This document shows, piece after piece, positions 9,089 to 17,681 of a stretch of 64,000 bases of DNA. The stretch's first letter is position 1; every line of letters starts with the position of its first letter. Position numbers and translations under genes: made by a program. The DNA comes from Candidatus Poribacteria bacterium (GTDB lineage Bacteria > Poribacteria > WGA-4E > WGA-3G), in NCBI GenBank assembly GCA_022394755.1, contig JAGFCA010000030.1, positions 53,206-117,205 of the forward strand. Reading direction: 5' to 3'. A model generated the notes under the pieces. It made no database searches. It was not told where the DNA came from and saw only the letters and a list, made by a program, of their open reading frames with translations.

Positions 9089-10060
9089 TTATTCTGATCC
9101 AGTCCTCTGTCTTGCTAATGCAGCAGCACCCAATACACCTGCATTATCACCAAGTTGTGCCTTCACAATTTGTACGCCATCTAAAGTCCCTGGCAATGCA
9201 TATTTGTTGGCTTTCTTGCGAATATTATCAACGAAAGAATCTTCAAGTGCTTCAACAACACCGCCCCCGAGAATAATCATCTCAGGATTTAGGAAATTTA
9301 CTATAGAACCAATACCTACACCAAGGTATTTCGTAGCTCTATTCAATATTTTCTTTGTCAATTTATCCTTAGCATCAACAGCCTTTGCTAATACACCACT
9401 TCTTATGGAATTCAGATCACCATCTGTAAGTTTGGCAACAACACTTTTCGTACCTTTTTTAATTTCTTTCTTAAAGAATTTTGCCATTGCTGTTCGACTT
9501 GCCAGTGCTTCTAAGCAACCGCGGTTACCACAACCACACCTCGGTCCACCTTCTTTCACGATTATATGTCCAACTTCGCCTGCGGTTTTACTTGCACCAT
9601 GAAAAAGTTGACCATTCATTATTATTCCACCGCCAATGCCAGTTCCAACAAAAATGCCAACAATATTTTGAATACCTTGTCCTGCTCCGTATGTGTGTTC
9701 TCCAAGCGTTCCCACATTTACATCATTATCAACATAAGTTGGTATATCAATTCTCTGTTCAAGTTCAGTCTTAAGGGGTACATTCTCCCATCCCAGATTA
9801 GGAGCGACAATAACAATTCCTGTTTCTGGATCAAGAGGACCTGGTGCACCGATACCAATTGCTTGTATTGAGTCTCGAGGGACATTTGAGCCATGAATAG
9901 CCATTTGGATACAATCCGCAATTCGATCAATGACATTGGATGATCCATCTTTTGCATTCGTTCGAATTTTGGATGTACCTAAGATATTTCCTTCTTCATC
10001 AACGATTGCAGCAAGAATCTTAGTTCCACCCATATCAACACCGACTACATTATTATTCAT
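9089..10060 (-). CDS. ROK family sugar kinase (glucokinase-like)
   Basis: ATP-dependent sugar kinase of the ROK family, probably acting on glucose or N-acetyl-hexosamines. It shows the N-terminal phosphate motif GVDMGGTKILAAIVD, the sugar-binding ENDVNVG-like stretch YVDNDVNVGTLGEHTYG, GTGIGGGII, the His of GEVGHIIV and the ROK zinc signature CGCGNRGCLEALAS. The adenosine-binding GGGVVEAL and the tail GVLGAAALA complete it. There is no helix-turn-helix, so it is an enzyme and not a ROK repressor. I place the start at 10060, because AAGGAAAAGCGG lies just upstream and the protein then begins directly with the phosphate loop; an in-frame ATG at 10090 is less likely. It forms part of the minus-strand cluster with the SDR and Ldh2-type genes. 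Confidence 0.92.
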   Translation of the reverse strand: MNNNVVGVDMGGTKILAAIVDEEGNILGTSKIRTNAKDGSSNVIDRIADCIQMAIHGSNVPRDSIQAIGIGAPGPLDPETGIVIVAPNLGWENVPLKTELEQRIDIPTYVDNDVNVGTLGEHTYGAGQGIQNIVGIFVGTGIGGGIIMNGQLFHGASKTAGEVGHIIVKEGGPRCGCGNRGCLEALASRTAMAKFFKKEIKKGTKSVVAKLTDGDLNSIRSGVLAKAVDAKDKLTKKILNRATKYLGVGIGSIVNFLNPEMIILGGGVVEALEDSFVDNIRKKANKYALPGTLDGVQIVKAQLGDNAGVLGAAALARQRTGSE

Positions 10061-10119
10061 CCGCTTTTCCTTTTTAAATGCATTTAACATAAAGTCTAAT
10101 TAATCAATTATACATTCTT

Positions 10120-10584
10120 TTATGATACTATAATTGCAAGCAAATTTTCCTTGAAGTTTTTCTGCGATAATTTATCCCATTTCAATAAAAATTCATTATA
10201 GTCGGAATCCCTATTTGTTTTAACACGAGAAATGAGTGAATCAATTCCAGGTATCGTCAAATGCTGACGGTCAGATTTATAATTTGTTAGTACGTCTATG
10301 ACAACATCGTTATCATGAATATCCCCGAGAATATCCTGTAGGTCAATGATAGTGTCAAGGTATTTTGTGAATTTTTCATTGTAGTTGATTGTAAAGAATT
10401 CCATAGAATATCGTAGTCTTTTAATTGAAATCCGCATGTTATGTAATTCTTCACTTCTTTCAGGGTCATGTATGAAGTTCTCCCACATGTATACTTCTTC
10501 TACCTTTTGCGGTAGTATTATACGTGCGTTAGTATGAAAATCTTCTTTCGGTTTTACTCCTGTTAATGTAAGTGGCTTCGCCAT
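10120..10584 (-). CDS. CHAD domain, C-terminal half (split protein)
   Basis: CHAD domains are helical, rich in conserved basic residues, and bind polyphosphate. A full domain has two similar halves, each with an H-x-x-R-x-x-x-(K/R)-R-x-R motif. This 154-residue frame contains the second half: LHNMRISIKRLRYSMEFF and the following LQDILGDIHDNDVVIDVL. It is in the same reading frame as the preceding gene and is separated from it only by TAA AAA before its ATG. Together they make one normal-length CHAD protein, so this is either the tail of a gene broken by a nonsense mutation or a separately translated half. No strong Shine-Dalgarno precedes the ATG; translation would need coupling to the first half. 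Confidence 0.75.
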   Translation of the reverse strand: MAKPLTLTGVKPKEDFHTNARIILPQKVEEVYMWENFIHDPERSEELHNMRISIKRLRYSMEFFTINYNEKFTKYLDTIIDLQDILGDIHDNDVVIDVLTNYKSDRQHLTIPGIDSLISRVKTNRDSDYNEFLLKWDKLSQKNFKENLLAIIVS

Positions 10585-10587
10585 TTT

Positions 10588-11058
10588 TTAAACTACTTCA
10601 AAAAATCTAAGGAATTCATTTTCGAATTTACTATCATCAAGAGATTTAAAAAGGTCAAGCATAGGTTTTCGTTCATCTTTTCTTTTTTCTATCAGATGTT
10701 CAATTAGGAGTTCAATATCCTTTTGTTTGTCATTGGGTAGTGTCATCAGTTCTGTCTTAAAACGTCTAATCAGAACATCAAGATCACGAACAGATCCCAT
10801 AGTCTGTGTAATGATTTTCACCTGTTTATATAAACTCTTAAACTTTTCTTGTTCAAAACAAACAGCGAAATTATCCATCGCAGCACGTAACCGTCGTGAA
10901 GCAACTCTCATGTCATGGACAAATTCGATAGTAGTATCATCACAAACGCCCTTCTTATATGACATCATCTCCTTGAAATAACCTACAATGATTCTTTGAG
11001 CACATTCATCCAACGGTTCTTCAGGTGAAATATCATCAATGGTAATCGGGTCAGACAT
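10588..11058 (-). CDS. CHAD domain, N-terminal half (split protein)
   Basis: First half of a CHAD polyphosphate-binding protein. The characteristic basic helix is VHDMRVASRRLRAAMDNF at about residues 50-67, followed by MGSVRDLDVLIRRF, the usual second conserved helix. The frame ends at FLRFFEVV with TAA, after which the second half continues in the same frame. I start it at 11058 (MSDPITIDD) because GATGGGG lies upstream and the domain begins soon after; the open frame extends to 11169 but that part looks non-coding. The chorismate synthase gene lies upstream in the same direction. The window also encodes a PPK2 kinase (48195-49022), another polyphosphate-linked protein, but far away. Confidence 0.78.
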   Translation of the reverse strand: MSDPITIDDISPEEPLDECAQRIIVGYFKEMMSYKKGVCDDTTIEFVHDMRVASRRLRAAMDNFAVCFEQEKFKSLYKQVKIITQTMGSVRDLDVLIRRFKTELMTLPNDKQKDIELLIEHLIEKRKDERKPMLDLFKSLDDSKFENEFLRFFEVV

Positions 11059-11200
11059 TCTAATATCCCCATCATGATCTGCGGGTGATAAATTTACTAT
11101 GATATACGTAATTTCAGGAACACCAGTGATTGATGACACAATACAATCGTAAAATAAAACCAAGATCACGGGGATGGCAAGAAGATTTTACATCAAGCAT

Positions 11201-12274
11201 TCAACATTTCGCATTATGCCTGAGAAAATGGTCTGTGAGGACAAGTGCAGCCATAGCTTCAACAATAGCAGGTGCGCGTACTAATACACATGGATCATGA
11301 CGACCACTTGCCTCTAAGGTCACCTCATTTCCATCCATATCCACGGTTTGTTGAGGTTTACCAATTGTTGCTGTTGGTTTAAAGGCTACTTGAAATACGA
11401 TATCTTCTCCATTTGAAATCCCGCCTTGCGTACCACCTGAGTTGTTTGTCCGTGTACGAATACGTCCTGATTCGTTGTAAAATGCATCATTGTGTTCTGA
11501 TCCGGTTTGTGTGATACCCGAAAATCCTGATCCAATTTGGAATCCCATTGTAGCGGGAAGTGACATCATTGCTTTTGCTAAATCAGCCTTGAGTTTATCG
11601 AATACCGGTTCACCAAGCCCCACAGGAACGTTTCTTGTGACAGACTCAATAATTCCACCGAGCGAATCTTGATCTCGTCTTGCTTGATCAACTCTTTCTG
11701 CCATTTTAGAACTGACTATAGGATCGGGACACCGTACAGGACTGTTCTCTATATCTTGAAGTGTAACGACCTCAGTATCAACCATTGCTTCAAGGGCATG
11801 AATTTGTTTTACATACGCCAATGTTTCTGTACCTGATCTTTCTCGTAGGATTTGCTTTGCAATAGCACCCGCAGCCACGCGTCCGATTGTTTCTCTTGCA
11901 CTGGCTCTACCACCTCCCTGCCAATTCCGTATTCCGTATTTTTTCTGATATGTAAAATCGGCATGGGATGGACGGTATATGTCTTTTAGGTGATCATAGG
12001 CAGATGGTCGTGCGTCCTTATTCCATACCAACATAGAAATTGGTGTGCCAAGAGTCTTATTTTCAAATACACCTGAAAGGATTTCAACAGCATCCACTTC
12101 CTGTCGCGGTGTGGTTAGATGACTTTGCCCTGGTCTACGTCGATCAAGTTCATATTGTATTGCAGATATATCAATATCAATCTGAGGTGGACATCCGTCA
12201 ACCACAACACCGACAGCACCACCATGAGATTCACCCCAAGTGGTAATCCGAAACAATTGTCCGAAAGTATTCAT
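11201..12274 (-). CDS. aroC: Chorismate synthase
   Basis: Last enzyme of the shikimate pathway: converts 5-enolpyruvylshikimate-3-phosphate to chorismate using reduced FMN, in the cytosol. All three family signatures are present: [17 protein letters not shown] near the N-terminus, [16 protein letters not shown] at about 130, and the C-terminal [10 protein letters not shown]. Length (357) is typical. The protein starts at [19 protein letters not shown], which matches the family start. It is the first gene of the minus-strand series that runs to 5429, divergent from the M50-like peptidase gene. Confidence 0.98.
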   Translation of the reverse strand: MNTFGQLFRITTWGESHGGAVGVVVDGCPPQIDIDISAIQYELDRRRPGQSHLTTPRQEVDAVEILSGVFENKTLGTPISMLVWNKDARPSAYDHLKDIYRPSHADFTYQKKYGIRNWQGGGRASARETIGRVAAGAIAKQILRERSGTETLAYVKQIHALEAMVDTEVVTLQDIENSPVRCPDPIVSSKMAERVDQARRDQDSLGGIIESVTRNVPVGLGEPVFDKLKADLAKAMMSLPATMGFQIGSGFSGITQTGSEHNDAFYNESGRIRTRTNNSGGTQGGISNGEDIVFQVAFKPTATIGKPQQTVDMDGNEVTLEASGRHDPCVLVRAPAIVEAMAALVLTDHFLRHNAKC

Positions 12275-12360
12275 TGTTCACTTCAACAGAATTATAGATT
12301 CGTAAATTATACTATTTTTATTATGTAAATTTCATTATTCTTATGTTATACTATAGCAAA

Positions 12361-12390
12361 TTGACAATCAACCTGCAACCATTTTATATT
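12361..12390 (+). promoter_or_regulatory. Putative sigma-70 promoter for the M50-like peptidase gene
   Basis: A perfect TTGACA (12361-12366) is followed after 18 bases by TATATT (12385-12390), in the space between the divergent aroC and peptidase genes. The coding start lies about 90 bases downstream. Match by eye only. Confidence 0.45.
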
Positions 12391-12479
12391 CTGATGAACA
12401 CACTCCTCCCTACAGTAGCACAAGTAAATAACCATATCTTAAAATATTGTGCTTAAACCAAATTACATAAGGGTTTATC

Positions 12480-13187
12480 TTGGATCTATTTAAACGTTAT
12501 TTTGCTCTATTCATAATATTTGTTGTTATCGCACTCTTATGGAATACAGTTGTGATGGTTCCGCTCAAGCTCTTTGTTGTTTTTATGCACGAAGTAAGCC
12601 ATGGATTGGCAGCAAAAGCAACAGGTGGAGAGATAGTAACAATAGAGGTAAATCAAAATCAAGGTGGTATGGCAGTCACTCAAGGAGGATCACGCTTTTG
12701 GACGTTAACAGCGGGTTATCTTGGTAGTTTACTGTGGGGCGGTATTATCCTATTACTGGCAGCAAGAACACACTTAGATAAAGCAATCAGTATATTAATT
12801 GGTATTGGTATGATAGCAATCTCAATTGGATTCGGTTCAGATGTATTTACTTATCTCTTTGGAATCGGATTTGGTGTCGTGCTAATCCTATTCGGTACAT
12901 TCCTTCCAGAGGTAGTAAATGATTGGATGTTACGTATCATAGGTGTGACCAGTTGTCTATATGCCATTCTTGATATTAAGAGCGATGTTTTGGATAGATC
13001 TCATTTACGATCAGATGCACGGATGTTATCGGAGGAAATAGGAATCTTCTCAACAGAAGTATGGGGTATTCTGTGGATTTTGATTGCTATTGTCTTAACT
13101 ATTTGGTTTATATATATTTCTGGGAAACCCACGAGTACTTCACCAACTGAGATAAATGATTCTGATTCTATGGATATAACAGTTTAG
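12480..13187 (+). CDS. M50-like integral membrane metallopeptidase
   Basis: A 235-residue membrane protein with about five to six hydrophobic helices. A zinc-protease motif HEVSH occurs near residue 38, in FMHEVSHGLAAKATGGEI, which is the layout of M50B-like peptidases in which the HExxH helix lies in the membrane. Next comes VNQNQGGMAVTQGG and then a hydrophobic half. The site-2-protease third ligand (an NPDG-type motif) is not obvious; SDVF at about residue 120 may supply it, as in related M50B proteins. The gene begins with TTG, supported by AAGGG about 8 bases upstream and by the lack of an in-frame ATG before the first helix. Its substrate is unknown. Confidence 0.8.
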   Translation: MDLFKRYFALFIIFVVIALLWNTVVMVPLKLFVVFMHEVSHGLAAKATGGEIVTIEVNQNQGGMAVTQGGSRFWTLTAGYLGSLLWGGIILLLAARTHLDKAISILIGIGMIAISIGFGSDVFTYLFGIGFGVVLILFGTFLPEVVNDWMLRIIGVTSCLYAILDIKSDVLDRSHLRSDARMLSEEIGIFSTEVWGILWILIAIVLTIWFIYISGKPTSTSPTEINDSDSMDITV

Positions 13188-13292
13188 ATACAAACTTGCA
13201 TGATATTGGATGATTATATAGTGGACAGGATGTATAACACTCTATATTCCAATTAATTATTTCATATTATTTACTTCATATACATACAACAC

Positions 13293-13505
13293 CTACCTTC
13301 TCAATGGACTGAAATCTATATTATAATAACTTAACAACCAGACACAGATTCCTAATAAAAATAAAGGGATACAAACCAGAACGATTAGGATCAAGAATCC
13401 CCATACCCATGACCCTTTGGACTTCGCAACTGTCACCAATCGGGCAATTAATACCCCACCACCAATTATCACCACTACAACTAAACCGAATACAATCATT
13501 ACCAT
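13293..13505 (-). CDS. Small membrane protein with two transmembrane helices
   Basis: A 70-residue hydrophobic protein: helix 1 at about 2-24, a basic cytosolic turn with AKSKGSW, helix 2 at about 33-60, and a short polar tail. The Shine-Dalgarno AAGGAAAG lies 4 bases before ATG, which argues for a real gene. It is divergent from the DUF6785 gene with only 14 bases between the two start codons. I do not recognise a family and no function can be proposed. Confidence 0.55.
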   Translation of the reverse strand: MVMIVFGLVVVVIIGGGVLIARLVTVAKSKGSWVWGFLILIVLVCIPLFLLGICVWLLSYYNIDFSPLRR

Positions 13506-13519
13506 AATTCTTTCCTTCT

Positions 13520-15430
13520 ATGAAATCTCAGTTAAAAAGTCCCATAACATTACGTGCAACACTGGTAGGAATACTACTAATCCCATTTAATAGTTATTGG
13601 ATCTTACATCTAAGTTATATATGGGATTCCAATCGTCCAACAAGTTTAGCGTTATTGTTTAATGTGCTTTTTACACTAATTGTCCTAATCACATTAAATA
13701 CAATTCTTCGGCAAATACGTCCAACATTTGCATTCTCACAAACCGAACTGCTAACAATCTATGCTATGCTTTGTCAGGCATCTGTTTTTGCTGGACGGGA
13801 TATGTTACAAGTCTTGGTTCCGATAATGGGAAATGGGTTTTGGTATGCAACACCAGAAAACGAATGGTCACAATTATTTCATCAACATCTACCTGAATGG
13901 CTTGTTGTTGGGGACAGGGATATCCTCAGTGGATTTTATGAGGGCGAATCAACTCTCTACCTACAACCTCATATACAAGCATGGTTAATGCCTACACTGT
14001 TCTGGGTTGGATTCTGTCTTGTTATCGGAACAACAATGCTCTGTCTAAATGTGCTTTTACGTAAACAGTGGCAGGAACATGAACGGCTAACCTATCCCAT
14101 TGCTCAACTTCCCCTTGAAATTACACAGCCTCATAGTCGCTTTTTCAATCGTCGGACAATGACAGTTGGTATCTGTATTGCTGGTTTACTCAACCTTCTA
14201 TATAGTTTACACCAGATAAATCCAGTTTTCCCAACAATTCCTTTATATCATAATTTTAGTTTAACAGAAAAACCGTGGAGTGCAATGAATAATCCTGGTT
14301 TTCGGATAAGTTTCTTTCCATTTGCTATCGGTGTAGGATTCTTGATCCCACTTGATCTTGGATTTTCATGCTGGTTCTTCCATCTATTTTGGCATTTTCA
14401 GAGAATCACTGGAGAAAGTTTTGGCTGGCGGAGTGCAATAGGTTTTCCACGGGAAATGGCACAAATTAGGGGTGTATGGATTGCACTATTTCTATGGACG
14501 ATGTGGATGGGGAGAACACATTTGAAGAGTGTAATTCAGACAGTCTTTAAGTATCATATACATAAGGATTCAGATGAAGGTGAAGCATTACATTATAGAA
14601 CTGCTATCATAGGTGTAGTTATTGGTCTTATTCTAATACCGATATTTTGTATTAAGGCAGGTATGTCTCTATGGTTTGCCTTTCTGTTTTTTGTAATCTA
14701 TTTTTGTATGTCAATAACTATTACGAGAATACGTGCTGAGTTAGGTCCGCCTGCTCACGATCTTTATAATGCTGGACCAGATCTGCTACTGGTAGATGCC
14801 GTTGGCACACGTACAATTGGAAACCGAAATCTATCGGTAATGTCCCTTTTTTTCTGGTTAAATCATCTGTCATATCGAGCCCATCCCATGCCACATCAAT
14901 TGGAAGCGTTAAAACTTGCGCATCAGACTCGGTTTAATCCGAAACAACTGCTTTGGGTGTTAGCAATTGCCATCTTTGTTGGTGCGCTTTCAGCTGCTTG
15001 GGGCCATTTACATCTGTCGTATCAAGTTGGATTAGAGAATGCACGTTCGTGGTATGCTCGTGCTGCTTTCAATCGATTAGCGGGATGGCTTTATAACCCG
15101 GGTGATACAAATTTGAGTGGAATGTTATATACCATGGGTGGTTTTACATTTGCCTTAAGTTTACTACTTCTGCGATGGCGTTTTATTCAGTTTCCTCTAC
15201 ATCCAGTAGGATATGTCGTTTCAAGTTGGTGGACATTTACAGGACTGTGGTTCCCATTGTTAATCAGTTGGACAGTAAAACGAATTTTACTTTCTACAGG
15301 GGGCGTAAAGTTATACCGGCGTGCCATTCCGTTTTTTATAGGCTTGGTGATTGGGGATGTCATTGTTGCTTCTGTGATAAGTATTTTAGGGTTATTTCTT
15401 AATTTTCAGGTTAGATATCTAAGTTGGTAA
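13520..15430 (+). CDS. DUF6785/DUF6784-type polytopic membrane protein
   Basis: A 636-residue integral membrane protein with roughly 12-14 hydrophobic helices. The overall shape and the N-terminal blocks (FSQTELLTIYAMLCQASVFAGRD; PIMGNGFWYATPENEW) fit the DUF6785/DUF6784 family that is common in Planctomycetes and Poribacteria-type genomes and is distantly like oligopeptide transporters (OPT). Charged conserved loops include ELGPPAHDLYNAGPD and HLSYRAHPMPHQLEALKLA. A transport role is plausible but not shown. The ATG at 13520 has no clear Shine-Dalgarno, because the small divergent gene starts just 14 bases away, so its promoter must lie within that gene. pyrD follows after about 95 bases. 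Confidence 0.8.
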   Translation: MKSQLKSPITLRATLVGILLIPFNSYWILHLSYIWDSNRPTSLALLFNVLFTLIVLITLNTILRQIRPTFAFSQTELLTIYAMLCQASVFAGRDMLQVLVPIMGNGFWYATPENEWSQLFHQHLPEWLVVGDRDILSGFYEGESTLYLQPHIQAWLMPTLFWVGFCLVIGTTMLCLNVLLRKQWQEHERLTYPIAQLPLEITQPHSRFFNRRTMTVGICIAGLLNLLYSLHQINPVFPTIPLYHNFSLTEKPWSAMNNPGFRISFFPFAIGVGFLIPLDLGFSCWFFHLFWHFQRITGESFGWRSAIGFPREMAQIRGVWIALFLWTMWMGRTHLKSVIQTVFKYHIHKDSDEGEALHYRTAIIGVVIGLILIPIFCIKAGMSLWFAFLFFVIYFCMSITITRIRAELGPPAHDLYNAGPDLLLVDAVGTRTIGNRNLSVMSLFFWLNHLSYRAHPMPHQLEALKLAHQTRFNPKQLLWVLAIAIFVGALSAAWGHLHLSYQVGLENARSWYARAAFNRLAGWLYNPGDTNLSGMLYTMGGFTFALSLLLLRWRFIQFPLHPVGYVVSSWWTFTGLWFPLLISWTVKRILLSTGGVKLYRRAIPFFIGLVIGDVIVASVISILGLFLNFQVRYLSW

Positions 15431-15526
15431 ATGAGTAGAATCTGTAGCAGTTTTATATTTTTAATCGTAAAGTTTAAAAGGATTATTAGGCATTATGTAC
15501 CGTATTAAATAGTTGATTTAGATATT

Positions 15527-16456
15527 ATGAATATAGAAAACAACTCCCTTAGTGTGAATATTGGCGGGATTCAGATGCGGAATCCTGTGATGACTGCTTC
15601 AGGCACATTCGGATATGGCAGTGAATATGCGGATTTTGTAGATCTTAACCGTCTTGGGGCAGTAGTCGTTAAGGGGGTAACGAGTGTTCCATGGCCAGGT
15701 AATCCAATGAATCGGATTATGGAAACCCCGTCAGGTATGCTCAATGCGATTGGTCTGCAAAACGTTGGTGTTGATGGTTTTATTTCTCAGAAGTTACCTT
15801 ATCTAAATGAATTTGATGTACCTGTAATTGTGAACGTCTGTGGTAAGACTGTTGAGGAATACCTTGTAGTCGTTGAAAAATTGAGCAGTGTTGATGGTGT
15901 AGCAGGAGTAGAGCTTAATATTTCTTGTCCAAACCTTGATTGTGGTGGGATGAGTTTCGGTGTTGATCCTACATTAGCACATCAACTTGTTTCAGAGGTA
16001 CGAAAAATTACAAATCTACCATTGCTTGTTAAGTTATCTCCGAATGTCACAGATATTTCAGTGATAGCCTGTGCAGTTGAGGATGGTGGTGCAAATGCGT
16101 TATCAGCTATTAACACATTACTTGGTATGGCAATAAATGCCAAGACACGCGAACCTGAAATTGCAAATGTAACCGGTGGTCTCTCTGGTCCGGCTATAAA
16201 ACCCGTTGCATTACGATTGGTATGGGAAGTCTATAAAAGCGTATCACTGCCAATCGTCGGTATGGGTGGCATAATGAATGGAACAGATGCTGTTGAATTT
16301 CTCATTGCTGGAGCATCAGCAGTTGCTGTAGGTACAGCCAACTTTGTAAATCCGCAAGCATCCATGGAAGTAGTAGATGGAATTGGTGAATATCTTAAAC
16401 AGATGGAAATGACGTCAGTAAAAGAATTGGTTGGAAGTTTGAGTATTTCATCATAA
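15527..16456 (+). CDS. pyrD: Dihydroorotate dehydrogenase, class 1B catalytic subunit
   Basis: Oxidises dihydroorotate to orotate in pyrimidine synthesis; FMN-dependent and cytosolic. The N-terminus LSVNIGGIQMRNPVMTASGTFGYG and VVVKGVTS are typical of class 1. NISCPNLDCGG carries the catalytic cysteine, as in class 1 enzymes; LLVKLSPNVTDI, GGLSGPAIKP and IVGMGGI with AVGTANF form the FMN phosphate site. Length 309 fits PyrDB. Class 1B enzymes normally work with the iron-sulfur/FAD subunit PyrK, which is not in this window. The gene is followed by pyrB 62 bases downstream. Confidence 0.95.
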   Translation: MNIENNSLSVNIGGIQMRNPVMTASGTFGYGSEYADFVDLNRLGAVVVKGVTSVPWPGNPMNRIMETPSGMLNAIGLQNVGVDGFISQKLPYLNEFDVPVIVNVCGKTVEEYLVVVEKLSSVDGVAGVELNISCPNLDCGGMSFGVDPTLAHQLVSEVRKITNLPLLVKLSPNVTDISVIACAVEDGGANALSAINTLLGMAINAKTREPEIANVTGGLSGPAIKPVALRLVWEVYKSVSLPIVGMGGIMNGTDAVEFLIAGASAVAVGTANFVNPQASMEVVDGIGEYLKQMEMTSVKELVGSLSISS

Positions 16457-16484
16457 TAGTCAATATATCAGGATATAAAGGAAA

Positions 16485-16507
16485 AGACGTGTATATTAAA
16501 CACGTCT
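16485..16507 (+). promoter_or_regulatory. Hairpin directly before the pyrB ribosome binding site
   Basis: AGACGTGT (16485-16492) and ACACGTCT (16500-16507) form a perfect 8-bp stem with a 7-base loop. It stands just before GGAGG (16511-16515) and ATG (16519), and encloses a possible GTG start at 16489. It might tune translation of pyrB relative to pyrD or mark an RNA end. No T-tract follows. Confidence 0.4.
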
Positions 16508-16518
16508 ATTGGAGGACA

Positions 16519-17598
16519 ATGCGACATCTGGTAACACTTGACGATTTATCGAATTATGAAATTGAGCAGATATTCCGGTTGGCTGCAGGAATGCAATCCC
16601 AATTAGATACGTGGGCAGGGATATGTCGTAGTAAATTGTTGGCAACGTTATTCTATGAACCGAGTACCCGTACACGTCTTTCGTTTGAAAGTGCTATGGA
16701 ACGTCTTAATGGTGGAACACTGGGTTTTGCTGATCCGGGGGCAACTTCGACAACAAAGGGTGAAACGCTTGCTGATACAGCACGAATGGTCACTAACTAT
16801 GCTGATATCATTGTGGTTAGACACAATTTGGCAGGTTCAGCACGTGTCATGGCAAAATATGCCAATATCCCTGTGATTAATGGGGGTGACGGTAGTCATA
16901 CACATCCGACACAAGCATTGACCGATCTGTACACAATAATACGCCGTAAAGAGAAGGTTGAAGGACTTAGTGTAGGTATTTGTGGGGATCTTCGGTATGG
17001 CAGGGCTGCACATTCGTTTGCATTATCGGTTGCCAGATTTGGTGGGAAACTTGTTCATATTGCGCCAGAAGGATTACAGATGCCACCATGGGTATTGACT
17101 CGATTAGACCAGATCCACGGACAAAAACCTATTGAGGTCGAAACCTTCCAAGAGGTAATAGACACACTTGATGTGATCTATGTTAATCGTCTTCAAGAGG
17201 AACGCCTTCCTCCAACAGTAGACATACAAGAGGTACGGGGTAGTTATCTTCTTAATTCAGCAGTCATGAAGAATGCTAAACCAGATTCAATGATCATGCA
17301 CCCACTACCACGAGTAAATGAACTTTCCTACGAATTAGATGATGATCCACGGGCAGCATATTTCGAACAATCTGCTAACGCTGTACCTATCCGAATGGCA
17401 CTGATTTCAAGCTTAATGGGTTTAGAACAATTGATTTTGACACAACCCCCTCAACGGGTAATCAGCAAATCAGTTGATCAATGCCAGAATACAAATTGTA
17501 TCACGAATCACGAAACCTATCTCGATTTAGAGCGGGAAACCTTCAATGGCACTGCTAAAGTAAATGTATGTGCATACTGTGGAACACTTGACGAATAG
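16519..17598 (+). CDS. pyrB: Aspartate carbamoyltransferase fused to a PyrI-like zinc domain
   Basis: Condenses carbamoyl phosphate with aspartate in pyrimidine synthesis. The catalytic chain occupies about residues 1-305. It shows the carbamoyl-phosphate loop EPSTRTRLSFESA, HPTQALTDLYTI and the aspartate-domain motif MHPLPRVNEL. A short linker then leads to a C-terminal zinc-ribbon: Cys322-x4-Cys327-x23-Cys351-x2-Cys354 (CQNTNCIT ... CAYC). That spacing equals the zinc site of the separate E. coli regulatory chain PyrI, but the allosteric nucleotide-binding part of PyrI is absent. I start at 16519 because GGAGG precedes it and homology begins there; a GTG at 16489 with AAAGGA is an alternative (369 aa). 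pyrD lies immediately upstream. Confidence 0.95.
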   Translation: MRHLVTLDDLSNYEIEQIFRLAAGMQSQLDTWAGICRSKLLATLFYEPSTRTRLSFESAMERLNGGTLGFADPGATSTTKGETLADTARMVTNYADIIVVRHNLAGSARVMAKYANIPVINGGDGSHTHPTQALTDLYTIIRRKEKVEGLSVGICGDLRYGRAAHSFALSVARFGGKLVHIAPEGLQMPPWVLTRLDQIHGQKPIEVETFQEVIDTLDVIYVNRLQEERLPPTVDIQEVRGSYLLNSAVMKNAKPDSMIMHPLPRVNELSYELDDDPRAAYFEQSANAVPIRMALISSLMGLEQLILTQPPQRVISKSVDQCQNTNCITNHETYLDLERETFNGTAKVNVCAYCGTLDE

Positions 17599-17681
17599 AA
17601 TCTTTCTATACTTTCATGCTGTTATACTTACATCTGAGATCATTGTCATTAAATTTATGTATGAATTGATTTTAATAAATC

